A DNA stretch of 64,000 bases from the NCBI RefSeq assembly GCF_001399675.1, contig NZ_LJCO01000079.1:62001-126000 (forward strand), written 5' to 3'. The stretch comes from Paenalicyclobacillus ferrooxydans (lineage in GTDB: Bacteria > Bacillota > Bacilli > Alicyclobacillales > Alicyclobacillaceae). The notes beneath the pieces were generated by a model. It was given only the letters and a program-made list of their open reading frames with translations, ran no database searches and was not told where the DNA came from. Of this stretch, positions 1 through 8,087 are shown one piece after another. Made by a program: the position numbers and the translations under genes. The stretch's first letter is position 1, and each line of letters opens with the position of its first letter.

Positions 1-94
1 CGAACAGTGCCCGCACCAACTGTCTGTCTTCCTCAGTGTTATGCGCACGGCGGACTTCCGCCACCCTGCCATCGCGCAGAATGACTCTCGACAT
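1..94 (-). CDS. N-terminal fragment of a probable GNAT-type acyltransferase
   Basis: Reverse strand, cut by the window edge. An ATG at 94 is preceded by an AAGGGGCGG ribosome site. The 31 visible residues begin MSRVILRDGRVAEVRR and continue with a charged stretch ending RQLVRALF. This 'ILRDGRVAEVR-A---ED--L' opening resembles the first strand and helix of GNAT acetyltransferase domains, but no acetyl-CoA loop is visible, so the family call is tentative. It is divergent from the phosphate module and shares its 430-base upstream region. Confidence 0.45.
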   Translation of the reverse strand, partial: MSRVILRDGRVAEVRRAHNTEEDRQLVRALF

Positions 95-196
95 TTGTAC
101 CGCCCCTTTTAAACAACTGGCGTTCACCACTATTGTAACGTCTTTTTTCCAAAACTCCGATGATGCGAACTGCTCATTTACAGAAATCAAAATAGA

Positions 197-272
197 TTCA
201 TGATCCGTTCATGAAGTCTTTACACAGCGTTTACAAAGTCTTTATACGTAATTCATGAAATTTTTATAGAAT
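197..272 (+). promoter_or_regulatory. PhoP-box array (seven 11-bp phased hexamers) and promoter of uppP-pstB-phoU-phoR
   Basis: Hexamers start every 11 bases at 197 (TTCATG), 208 (TTCATG), 219 (TTTACA), 230 (TTTACA), 241 (TTTATA), 252 (TTCATG) and 263 (TTTATA). Bacillus PhoP binds direct repeats of TT(A/C/T)ACA spaced by about 5 bases, which is the 11-bp period seen here. The last hexamer merges into a -10-like TATAGAAT at 265-272, the usual layout of a PhoP-activated promoter. Seen: the repeats. Inferred: PhoP binding. Confidence 0.75.
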
Positions 273-302
273 CACGAGTGTCGGGTTCTCACGCCACAGG
301 GC

Positions 303-349
303 TTGACAACGTCCTCCCCTGACGACGTCCTCCTTGACAATGTCACGCT
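303..349 (+). repeat. Three GAC-N3-GTC leader repeats, 15-16 bp period
   Basis: In the untranslated leader before uppP, three units start at 304 (TGACAACGTCCTCC), 320 (TGACGACGTCCTCC) and 335 (TGACAATGTC). Each holds a small palindrome GAC-N3-GTC. They lie just downstream of the predicted transcription start. The rest of the roughly 250-base leader to 525 shows only a weak hairpin (GCGGC/GCCGC near 420-436). Function unknown. Confidence 0.5.
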
Positions 350-525
350 TGAACTGGGATATTTGCCAAGGAGACGTGCTCAAACGCTGCACGCGATGAC
401 GCATTTTGGCGAATTTTGCGGCGCTTTTGAGCCGCGATGACTTGACCTTGACTCGTAAAGGAACTGATTCGCCTGCCAGATGCTTTGTTCCCCGAGGAGA
501 AAAATGGAAGGATGACCGGAAAGTT

Positions 526-1359
526 ATGAGTTGGATACAAACCATTGTGTACGCGATTGTACAAGGTATTACTGAACTATTCCCAATTAGCAGTGTCGGC
601 CATGCAGTCCTTCTGCCGTACCTTGCAGGATGGGTGTCCGTGTCGCAAAACAACCAGTTTCTTCCTTTTGTCGTCATGTTGCATCTCGGAACTGCGATAG
701 CGTTACTCATCTATTTTTGGCGCGACTGGGTGCGGTTGATTGGGTCCTTGTTTCAAGCCGGCAAGGCAGCGGAAAAACGGCTGCTTCTGTTGATTATCGT
801 TGCAACCATTCCGGCAGCCATCGTTGGGAAACTGTTTGAGCACAAGTTTCGAGCCCTCTTTCCGTCGGCCCTATCAGCAGCCTTGTTTTTGATTGTGAAC
901 GGTTTTGTTCTGTTGCTGGCTGACCGTCTGCGCAAACGTCATCGGCAAACGGTAAGACTGTCGCGAATGGGCTATGGCCAGAGCTTTTTCATCGGTTTGA
1001 TTCAGGTGCTGGCGCTGATTCCTGGCTTCTCGCGCTCGGGCATTACAATGACAGCGGCCTTGGCAGTTGGACTCAGCTATGAGGACGCTGCGCAGTTTTC
1101 CTTCCTGCTCGCCACACCAGTCATCCTTGGTGCTGGTATCCTCGAAGTACCGAAAGTGATTCATTCGCATGCGACGCAAGTCTTGCACTTTGGAATCATT
1201 GGCGGTATCTTGACGGGTATTCTAGCTTTTTTGAGCACATTCTTCCTGATGCGTTACTTTCGTGGGGATATCACAAATGCACTTCGTCCATTTGCAGTGT
1301 ACTGTATCGTAGTGGGTGTTGTGGTCTCATTAATGGTCGCTGCAGGCCTTCACTTTTAA
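526..1359 (+). CDS. uppP: Undecaprenyl-diphosphate phosphatase UppP (BacA family)
   Basis: Integral membrane phosphatase that dephosphorylates undecaprenyl diphosphate to undecaprenyl phosphate, recycling the lipid carrier for peptidoglycan and teichoic acid synthesis and releasing phosphate. The 277-residue product has the family's two signatures: QGITE...ISSVGH (residues 13-26) and PGFSRSG (166-172), with about eight hydrophobic segments. The third serine of the usual ISSSGH is Val here. The frame is open back to 406, but homology begins at MSWIQTIVYAIVQG, so ATG 526 was chosen; its ribosome site is weak (GGAAAG). It is the first gene after a seven-repeat Pho box and is followed by pstB after 75 bases, which suggests phosphate-starvation control. 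Confidence 0.92.
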   Translation: MSWIQTIVYAIVQGITELFPISSVGHAVLLPYLAGWVSVSQNNQFLPFVVMLHLGTAIALLIYFWRDWVRLIGSLFQAGKAAEKRLLLLIIVATIPAAIVGKLFEHKFRALFPSALSAALFLIVNGFVLLLADRLRKRHRQTVRLSRMGYGQSFFIGLIQVLALIPGFSRSGITMTAALAVGLSYEDAAQFSFLLATPVILGAGILEVPKVIHSHATQVLHFGIIGGILTGILAFLSTFFLMRYFRGDITNALRPFAVYCIVVGVVVSLMVAAGLHF

Positions 1360-1434
1360 TGAGATAGACCATGATTGCTATCGCATAGCTTTATCGAATA
1401 CAGGTAAAGCTCAACATAGAGTCGAGGTGTGAGT

Positions 1435-2187
1435 ATGGGGAAATCAATTTCGGTCACAGATTTAAAAGCGTGGTACGGAGATTCTCTGACCCTGAAGGGT
1501 ATAACGATGGAACTGGATGCCAACCGAGCCACTGCGATTATCGGTCCATCCGGGTGCGGCAAGTCGACGTTTATCCGGTGTTTAAACCGGCTTCACGAGA
1601 CAAGTCCCGGTGCCAAAATGGAAGGGTCTATTCGATTGGAAGATGAAGACCTCTACACCATGGACCCGGTTGACGTGAGGCGTGTGGTCGGTATGGTCTT
1701 TCAAAAGGCCAATCCGTTTCCGACCATGTCCATTTACGACAATATTGCGATTGGTCTGCGTCTTGGCGGTATACGAAACCGTACAGAACTTACAGACCGC
1801 GTGGAAAAGAGCTTGAAGATGGCTGCGTTGTGGGATGAGGTAGCAGACAGGATACATACTCCAGCGACTGCACTCTCCGGTGGCCAGCAACAGCGCCTTT
1901 GTATCGCTCGTGCTCTAGCTGTGGAACCCGAGGTGTTGCTGATGGATGAACCTGCATCGGCGCTCGATCCGGTTTCCACACTCCGCGTGGAAGAGCTGGT
2001 TGAGCAGTTGAAGGAGTCGTACACGATTGTCATTGTGACGCATAACATGCAACAAGCGGCTCGTGTCGCCGACAAGACGGCGTTTTTCCTCAATGGAGAA
2101 CTGATAGAATTTGGGGAAACGACGGGGATATTTACAAATCCAGTCGACAAGAGAACCGAGGATTATATTACTGGGCGATTCGGTTGA
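1435..2187 (+). CDS. pstB: Phosphate ABC transporter ATP-binding protein PstB
   Basis: ATPase subunit of the high-affinity phosphate importer; works with PstC/PstA encoded about 3.5 kb downstream. In the 250-residue protein Walker [10 protein letters not shown] is at 37-45, Q-loop Gln at 90, signature LSGGQQQR at 147-154, Walker B VLLMDEP at 167-173 and the switch His at 203. The frame also has a GTG at 1429, but GAGGTG at 1425-1430 sits correctly for ATG 1435. Unusually, pstB is separated from pstSCA and lies upstream of phoU and phoR. No second pstB was seen in the window. Confidence 0.95.
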   Translation: MGKSISVTDLKAWYGDSLTLKGITMELDANRATAIIGPSGCGKSTFIRCLNRLHETSPGAKMEGSIRLEDEDLYTMDPVDVRRVVGMVFQKANPFPTMSIYDNIAIGLRLGGIRNRTELTDRVEKSLKMAALWDEVADRIHTPATALSGGQQQRLCIARALAVEPEVLLMDEPASALDPVSTLRVEELVEQLKESYTIVIVTHNMQQAARVADKTAFFLNGELIEFGETTGIFTNPVDKRTEDYITGRFG

Positions 2188-2235
2188 TGCAAAGGACGAG
2201 CCTGCAACCGGAGGCCGACGATAGGTGGGGAGACA

Positions 2236-2892
2236 ATGCAGCAACGGCATAACTTTGACTTGGCACTGCGTGAATTGAAGTTGAAACTGCTGAAGATGGG
2301 CGGGGACGTCCAGGAAGCGATTCGAAAATCGATTCAGGCATTGCAAGGGTTGGACGCGGAGGTGGCACAAAGCGTCGTGGACGGAGACAAGGCCATCAAC
2401 CGCGAGGAACATGAGATTGAGGATCTATGCATTCGATTGATTGCAACACAACAACCGGTTGCAACAGACCTGCGTAAGATTGTTTCCGGATTACAAATTG
2501 CAACTGACTTAGAACGAATGGGAGACAACGCAGTGGATATCGCGAAATCGGTTATCCGTCTGCGTGGGCAAAAGCTCGTCAAGCCGCTCGTGGATATTCC
2601 CCGCATGGCAGGGATTGTCGACCAGATGATCTCTGATGCCCTGAACGCGTATGTTGAAAGCAGTCTCGAACTGGCTGAAAAGTTGGCTCCAGAAGATGAT
2701 GAAGTAGATCATATCTACCGAAAAATGGTCGAAGAGTTGTTCAAAATCGCTACAAACAATCCTAGTGTTGCAGAGCAGACCATGAGTTTGGCGTTTATCG
2801 GACGTCATCTCGAACGGATTGGCGATCACGCGACCAACATTGGAGAAGGCGTTATTTACATTATTTCTGGCGAACGGTCCGATCTGAACTGA
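2236..2892 (+). CDS. phoU: Phosphate-specific transport regulator PhoU
   Basis: Cytoplasmic adaptor that dampens Pst transport and PhoR signalling when phosphate is sufficient. The 218 residues form the family's two repeated three-helix bundles, with the metal-binding-type segments ATDLRKIVSGLQIATDLERMGD in the first half and FIGRHLERIGDHATNIGE in the second. Length is normal. The ATG follows a GGTGGGGAGA ribosome site, 48 bases after pstB, so the two are probably cotranscribed and PhoU can reach both the transporter and the kinase encoded next. Confidence 0.95.
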   Translation: MQQRHNFDLALRELKLKLLKMGGDVQEAIRKSIQALQGLDAEVAQSVVDGDKAINREEHEIEDLCIRLIATQQPVATDLRKIVSGLQIATDLERMGDNAVDIAKSVIRLRGQKLVKPLVDIPRMAGIVDQMISDALNAYVESSLELAEKLAPEDDEVDHIYRKMVEELFKIATNNPSVAEQTMSLAFIGRHLERIGDHATNIGEGVIYIISGERSDLN

Positions 2893-2962
2893 ATTGTGAA
2901 AACAGGTGTGAGACTGGGGAGGCCCCCAGTTTCATGCCGTTAGGTTGGAGGGAAACCATGGC

Positions 2963-4276
2963 ATGACGCTCGGTCTCTTAATTATGGCTGCTGTGTTTTT
3001 TGTTTTGTTTGTAGAGCGCTACGTGCGCAGCAGGAGACGCCGCCTCTTCATTACAGACATCGTACAGACCGTTCGTGCGTTTGCCGGCAGCGGAGCGGGT
3101 AGAGAGGGACGCATCACTGATGTTCAAACGGCTGAAGAGAAGGCCGCAGCCAGCGTTTTGAATCAAGCTATGGACAGCGTATTAAAGCAGATTACCCGGT
3201 TGTCTGAGGAACGGGATGTCTTGACACACATCCTCGAAACCATGACAACCGGGGTTATTTATGTGAGTACCAACGGACGGATTGAACGGATGAATCAAGC
3301 TGCAGAGCAAATGTTTCTGCGACCAATTGCGGATGTGCTTGGAACTGACCACTGGACGGTCATTCATAACTATGAGCTCGGTGCAGCGATTGACAACGCG
3401 CTGCTGTTTGGGCACAAATGGTCGTCTGAAATGAACTTGCGCAAAGGTCTTACTGTCAGCGTGCAAGTCATCCCGATTCCCCTCGACGCGCCTGCGGGGG
3501 CTGGTCCGCGTCAGATTTACACTGCTCTGTTGCTTTGTAACGACGTGTCACAGTGGCGCAGGATAGAGCAAATGCGTTCCGACTTTGTCGCAAATGTCTC
3601 GCATGAGTTAAAGACACCGATTACGGCCATTCAAGGGTTTGCTGAGACTTTGCTTGACGGGGAGAAAGACGCACAGATCCAAACCGAATTTTTAAGGGTC
3701 ATCCATGACGAGTCGATTCGCATGAAGAATCTGGTCGCAGACCTGTTGACGCTGACACGCCTTGAAAGTGGGAATGGGGGACTTTCGTTTTCGAAGGTCA
3801 ATTTACAAGAGGTCGTTGCCGCAAGTGTACGGGTGATTGAACCCATTGCGCAAGCTGCACAAGTTGTTGTGGAAAATACCGTGACTGCAGACCTTGTAGT
3901 TTGGGGAGCGGAGGAACAGCTTAAGCAGGTTGTACTCAATCTCGTTACGAATGCGATTCACTACACTCCTTTAGGGGGGGTGGTGACCGTGTTCGCTGAG
4001 TCTTATGTCGATAGAGTCAAGATTCATGTTGCTGACACTGGCATTGGAATTCCAAAAGAGCATCAGGAGCGGGTGTTCGAACGCTTCTACCGTGTCGATC
4101 GCGATCGAAGCCGCGCAACGGGAGGGACAGGCCTAGGGCTGGCCATTGCGAAGCATATCGTTCAGACGCATGGTGGTGAGATTGGAGTCGACAGTGAGCC
4201 CGGTCTTGGCAGTGACTTCTGGTTCACGGTCTCGCGTTTGCAGGGACTTCCAACGGAAACACCCGATAAAGTGTAG
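2963..4276 (+). CDS. phoR: PhoR-like sensor histidine kinase
   Basis: Sensor kinase of the phosphate two-component system. In the 437-residue form one N-terminal membrane helix (about residues 3-20) is followed by a linker, a PAS domain (about 85-200), HisKA with FVANVSHELKTP (phospho-accepting His about 214), then HATPase with NLVTNAIHYTP, DTGIGIP and GGTGLGLAIAKHIV. It lacks the extracytoplasmic sensory domain of the long B. subtilis PhoR, so it probably senses transporter and PhoU state. Start: the frame opens at TTG 2945, but GGAGGG at 2947-2952 fits ATG 2963. No phoP response regulator is adjacent. Confidence 0.88.
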   Translation: MTLGLLIMAAVFFVLFVERYVRSRRRRLFITDIVQTVRAFAGSGAGREGRITDVQTAEEKAAASVLNQAMDSVLKQITRLSEERDVLTHILETMTTGVIYVSTNGRIERMNQAAEQMFLRPIADVLGTDHWTVIHNYELGAAIDNALLFGHKWSSEMNLRKGLTVSVQVIPIPLDAPAGAGPRQIYTALLLCNDVSQWRRIEQMRSDFVANVSHELKTPITAIQGFAETLLDGEKDAQIQTEFLRVIHDESIRMKNLVADLLTLTRLESGNGGLSFSKVNLQEVVAASVRVIEPIAQAAQVVVENTVTADLVVWGAEEQLKQVVLNLVTNAIHYTPLGGVVTVFAESYVDRVKIHVADTGIGIPKEHQERVFERFYRVDRDRSRATGGTGLGLAIAKHIVQTHGGEIGVDSEPGLGSDFWFTVSRLQGLPTETPDKV

Positions 4277-4334
4277 TCATTTAAATTGCAATCATTGCTT
4301 CATGTAAACTTGGTTCGACAAATTCCCTAGTAAA

Positions 4335-4386
4335 TTTACAAAGACTTTACATAGGGTTCATTGTGGATTTACATTCCCCTGATAAA
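4335..4386 (+). promoter_or_regulatory. PhoP-box array and promoter region of pstS
   Basis: Four hexamers at an exact 11-base period: TTTACA 4335, TTTACA 4346, TTCATT 4357, TTTACA 4368. A -10-like GATAAA lies at 4381-4386. A reverse-oriented TTTACA is at 4303-4308 and an extra in-phase TTCATC at 4390. This matches PhoP direct repeats and gives pstSCA its own Pho-controlled start. Confidence 0.75.
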
Positions 4387-4459
4387 GTGTTCATCGAAAG
4401 GGAAACTTACATTTGGAATGAAACAGTGATTCAAACCATCAGGGGGTAGGATAAATTTG

Positions 4460-5602
4460 ATGAAACAATCTGGTAAGTGGATCGCCGTCTCGGTAACGGC
4501 TGCAGGTTTAATTGCTTCTCTCGCTGGCTGTGGTACGGGAGCTGGTAACAATACATCGGGTTCCGGCACTGCAGGAAACGCTTCTGGGAATGCAACAGGT
4601 ACGAGCGCATCCGGTGCTGTGACGCTGAACGAAACCGGATCATCATTACTTTATCCTCTGTTTAACAATCAATGGATTGCAGCCTATCAGTCGGTTGACC
4701 CGAGCGTGAAGTTGACTGCTGCTTCGACTGGCAGCGGAACGGGTATCTCTCAGGCGATTGCCGGTACGGTGCAAATTGGTGCATCCGATGCATATATGTC
4801 CGATGCTCAAATAGCACAGAGTCCAAACATGTTGAACATTCCGCTTGCCATCTCTGCACAGCAAATTATGTATAACCTGCCTGGCGTGAAAGGCCATCTG
4901 AAGCTGACTGGAGACGTTCTCGGTCAGATATACCTCGGTAAAATCACCTATTGGGATGACGCCGCAATCAAAGCTTTAAACCCGGGTGTATCTCTGCCGC
5001 ACAAACCGATTGTGCCTGTCCGTCGTACGGACGGCAGTGGTGACACGTTCTTGTTCACTCAGTTTCTGTCTGACACCAACAAGACTTGGGGTTCCAGCTC
5101 AGGCCCGAACTACGGAACGAGCATTTCCTGGCCGGCTGTCGCGAGCGAGGTGGGTGCCAAGGGCAACGACGGTGTTGTCAGCCAGTTAGCAAATACACCG
5201 TACAGTATTGGGTACGTTGGTATCAGTTGGTTGGATAAAGCAACTCAAAAGGGTTTGGGTTATGCTGCCCTGCAAAACAAGTCTGGAAATTTCGTTCTTC
5301 CGACGCAGGCCAATATCCAGGCTGCTGCAAGTACCATGGTCAGTCAGGTGCCGGCAAGTGAACGGATTTCCCTCATTTACTCTCCGGGGGCGAACTCCTA
5401 CCCAATCATTAACTTCGAGTACGCCATCGTGAACAAGCAACAATCCGGTGCAACCGCGGCTGCGCTGAAGAAGTTCTTGAACTGGGCAATCAGTCCGAGC
5501 GGTGGAGACAGTTCTCAGTACATGACACCCGTCCACTTCCTGCCGCTGCCAGCTTCAGTTGCACCAAAGAGCCAGGCGCAAATCAATCAGATTGGCAGCT
5601 GA
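4460..5602 (+). CDS. pstS: Phosphate-binding lipoprotein PstS
   Basis: Extracytoplasmic phosphate-binding protein that delivers phosphate to PstCA. The 380-residue product starts with a lipoprotein signal (MKQSGKWIAVSVTAAG) and lipobox LAGC with Cys24, then a Gly/Ser/Thr-rich linker and a PBP-like fold. Phosphate-contact segments typical of the family are visible: ETGSSLLYPLF, ASTGSGTG, GASDAYMSD and RRTDGSGDTFLFTQFLS. TTG 4457 precedes ATG 4460; AGGGGGTAGG at 4441-4450 supports the ATG. First gene of pstSCA, directly behind a Pho box. Confidence 0.95.
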   Translation: MKQSGKWIAVSVTAAGLIASLAGCGTGAGNNTSGSGTAGNASGNATGTSASGAVTLNETGSSLLYPLFNNQWIAAYQSVDPSVKLTAASTGSGTGISQAIAGTVQIGASDAYMSDAQIAQSPNMLNIPLAISAQQIMYNLPGVKGHLKLTGDVLGQIYLGKITYWDDAAIKALNPGVSLPHKPIVPVRRTDGSGDTFLFTQFLSDTNKTWGSSSGPNYGTSISWPAVASEVGAKGNDGVVSQLANTPYSIGYVGISWLDKATQKGLGYAALQNKSGNFVLPTQANIQAAASTMVSQVPASERISLIYSPGANSYPIINFEYAIVNKQQSGATAAALKKFLNWAISPSGGDSSQYMTPVHFLPLPASVAPKSQAQINQIGS

Positions 5603-5677
5603 CATTAGCCAAATGATATGATAGGCAAGGCAGAATCAGTACAGAAAGCTTGAAGTTATCGTTGCATACAGGAGCTG

Positions 5678-6694
5678 ATGTTTGTGCGTAAGGTGAGTTC
5701 AGCCTCCAAAAATGCAGACAGGGTTTTCCGCGTGGCTACTGGCGTTGCTGCCAGTAGCCCTGTCGTGTTTTTGGTTGTTATTGCGCTGATCGTGCTGGTT
5801 CAAGCAATTCCGAGTATGAAGTTTAATGGATGGCACTTCATCTACGGAATTCAGTGGAACATGGGAAATCTCTACGGTGCGTTGGAACACAAGAATGGCG
5901 TGACCGCCGCAGCAGGCGCCTCATATGCCGCATTACCCTTTATTGTAGGGACGTTGGCATCGTCAATCATCGCCATCCTTATCGCTATCCCAATTTCGAT
6001 GTTCACTGCCCTCATATTGGCATACCGCGTTCGTGGGGTCTTGCAATGGATCTTATCCATTCTGGTCGAACTCCTGGCAGGAATCCCGAGTGTTGTGATT
6101 GGGCTTTGGGGCATTATTACGCTTGCGCCTTGGGTCAGGGATAACCTTGCCGTCTGGCTCTCTCACTTGGGACCTGTAGTTCCATACCTCCGTGGACCAG
6201 TTGGAACGGGTTTGGGTCTGTTGTCCAGTGGTTTAGTGCTTGCCATCATGATTGTGCCGATTATTACAGCGACGACGCGTGATCTGCTCATGCAGGTGCC
6301 CATTCTCTACCGTGAAGGTGGAATCGGACTGGGCATGACAACCTGGGAAGTCGTTCGCTATATATGCATGCCCTTTATTCGAGATGGCTTTGTCGGGGCC
6401 CTGGCACTCGGTTGGGGGAGGGCGATGGGTGAAACCATGGCGGTTTTGATGGTCAGCGGCAGTGCAATGAATCTGTTGCCGCATAACCTCTATAGTCCGA
6501 TTTCAACCATGGCTGCGGTTATCGCTGACCAGCTGGACAGTGCACTGACGGACGCATCGCAGATGGCTGTTCACGCGTTAGCAGAACTCGCACTCATCCT
6601 GATGGTTCTCACGCTGCTGACAAACTTCTTGGCACGCTGGCTTGTGACTCGAACTGGCCGTCGTCGTTCCACGAAAGCGGGGGTGGCCGCGTAA
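5678..6694 (+). CDS. pstC: Phosphate ABC transporter permease PstC
   Basis: One of the two inner-membrane channel subunits of the phosphate importer. The 338 residues contain six predicted membrane helices and the binding-protein-dependent transport motif near YREGGIGLGMTTWEVV / GRAMGETMAV. ATG 5678 is only 3 bases from GGAG; a GTG at 5684 with better spacing is an alternative. The stop TAA overlaps the ATG of pstA (TAATG at 6692-6696), so the two are translationally coupled. Confidence 0.95.
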   Translation: MFVRKVSSASKNADRVFRVATGVAASSPVVFLVVIALIVLVQAIPSMKFNGWHFIYGIQWNMGNLYGALEHKNGVTAAAGASYAALPFIVGTLASSIIAILIAIPISMFTALILAYRVRGVLQWILSILVELLAGIPSVVIGLWGIITLAPWVRDNLAVWLSHLGPVVPYLRGPVGTGLGLLSSGLVLAIMIVPIITATTRDLLMQVPILYREGGIGLGMTTWEVVRYICMPFIRDGFVGALALGWGRAMGETMAVLMVSGSAMNLLPHNLYSPISTMAAVIADQLDSALTDASQMAVHALAELALILMVLTLLTNFLARWLVTRTGRRRSTKAGVAA

Positions 6695-7539
6695 TGGCAC
6701 TCCGTCGAAAGCGAAGAAAGTTCGGTTCTACGATGGGATGGACGCTTGGGTGGATCGCCACCGCACTTGTGTTGTTCAGTCTGGCCGACATGGTTGGGAC
6801 TATTATTCTCAAAGGTGTTGCATCGTTTCGGTGGAACATGCTCTGGACGGTGACGTCGGGTGAAGCTGGTGGTCTCGAAAACGCCATTCTGGGAACGTTT
6901 GAGTTGATTATCATCTCGATTATCCTTGCAGGGCCGCTTGGGGTCTTGGGAGGAATTTTTACCTCGGAGTTTGCATCAAAGCCGGTGGCTAAGACCATCC
7001 GTTTCTTAACCGAAGTCTTGTCTGGTGTTCCCTCTATCGTCATTGGATATTTTGGATACCTTTTGATGGTCTTGCAGTGGGGCTGGGGCTTTTCCCCGAT
7101 TGCTGGCGGAATTGCACTCACCATTATCATGTTGCCGTATATCCTCCGAAACACGGAGGCCAGTCTCCAGCAAGTGCCGCTGTCCTTGCGGGAAGCAGCT
7201 TGGGGACTTGGAATGACTCGGTTCCAAGCTGTCTATAAAGTCATTTGGCGACCAGCTGCCGGAGGCATGGCGACCGGCATCCTGATGGCAATCGCGATTG
7301 GGATGGGCGAAACCGCCCCGCTCTTGTATACTGCTGGGTGGTCATCCCTGAACCCGACTTGGCAGTTGACCCATCATCAACTCGGTTATCTGACGTATAT
7401 TGTATGGACCTATATCGACATGCCCTATACGGCGTCTCATCAGTTGGCCTACAGTGCTGCATTTGTCCTGCTCGTCATCGTTCTTGTTATCAACATCGCT
7501 GTCCGGGCGCTCGTAACCCGTCCGTCGTTGCGCCGATAG
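6694..7539 (+). CDS. pstA: Phosphate ABC transporter permease PstA
   Basis: Second channel subunit of the phosphate importer, 281 residues with six predicted membrane helices. The coupling loop LREAAWGLGMTRFQAVYKV and GMGETAPLLY are visible; these contact PstB. The start codon overlaps the pstC stop. It is the last gene of this transcript: pstB, which usually follows, is encoded upstream at 1435. No clear terminator follows before the pheS leader promoter at 7626. Confidence 0.95.
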   Translation: MALRRKRRKFGSTMGWTLGWIATALVLFSLADMVGTIILKGVASFRWNMLWTVTSGEAGGLENAILGTFELIIISIILAGPLGVLGGIFTSEFASKPVAKTIRFLTEVLSGVPSIVIGYFGYLLMVLQWGWGFSPIAGGIALTIIMLPYILRNTEASLQQVPLSLREAAWGLGMTRFQAVYKVIWRPAAGGMATGILMAIAIGMGETAPLLYTAGWSSLNPTWQLTHHQLGYLTYIVWTYIDMPYTASHQLAYSAAFVLLVIVLVINIAVRALVTRPSLRR

Positions 7540-7625
7540 GACCAGTACAGAACGCAGGATATAAGCTCAAGCACCGCTCATGATGGTTTTACCACCAACG
7601 GGACAAGCAGTTGTGGTTATGAATG

Positions 7626-7655
7626 TTGCACGCAGGGGCGTGTTTTCGCTATACT
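7626..7655 (+). promoter_or_regulatory. SigA-type promoter of the pheST leader
   Basis: TTGCAC at 7626-7631, 18-base spacer, TATACT at 7650-7655, immediately upstream of the T-box RNA. Near-consensus vegetative promoter. Confidence 0.7.
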
Positions 7656-7661
7656 ATGCAC

Positions 7662-7967
7662 AACTCGATACGGCACTTGACGATGACTGGGAGAGTAACC
7701 GAGGGATATCCGTTGCAGGGAGGCCTTGCCAGAGACTGCGAGCGGGCTGCGTGATGTCACGGTGAAGTTCACCCTTGAGTTGTGCGCCTGAACGCCTGGC
7801 AGACAGGTGAGTAGGGGGCATCGGTTGGAATCCGTTACATTCCTTTGAGGAGGACTGAACTCCTTGTTCACCAGAGGTTTTCGCAGCCTTTGGCAACGAT
7901 TGGTGAGTTCTGTCAATGAGGGTGGTACCGCGAGCAATTCGTCCCTTTGGGATGAATTGCTCTTTTT
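7662..7967 (+). ncRNA. T-box leader controlling pheS-pheT
   Basis: tRNA-sensing 5' leader. The hallmark T-box sequence AGGGTGGTACCGCG is at 7919-7932, followed by the terminator. Stem I elements are visible: GAGAGTA near 7691, AGAGAC and GGCTGCGTGA (distal loop type) around 7730-7755, and a helix ACCGA (about 7697-7701) with TCGGT (7821-7825). The candidate specifier codon is TTC (Phe) at 7840-7842, before CTTTGAG. Uncharged tRNA-Phe should pair with the codon and the T-box bulge, form the antiterminator and allow pheST expression. The specifier position is inferred, the T-box is seen. Confidence 0.88.
7932..7967 (+). terminator. Regulated terminator of the T-box
   Basis: GAGCAATTCGTCCC (7932-7945) pairs with GGATGAATTGCTC (7950-7962), followed by TTTTT. 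It overlaps the T-box sequence, so antiterminator and terminator are mutually exclusive. Confidence 0.88.
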
Positions 7968-8087
7968 GATGAACATAGCTTTGTCGAACATAGCAAGGAC
8001 TTGTTTTGCATTTTCAGTGTACCGGATCGTCGAGACCCAGGTCTGAGAAAGATGGGGTTCCAAGGTCACAGGGATGGAGGAATCGTT

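Noticed and set aside
406-525. Forty-codon N-terminal extension of uppP
   Set aside because: Not like the UppP family and not hydrophobic; lies in the leader.
7580-8087. Open frames on both strands between pstA and pheS
   Set aside because: The region is a T-box leader with promoter and terminator; frames cross the terminator.
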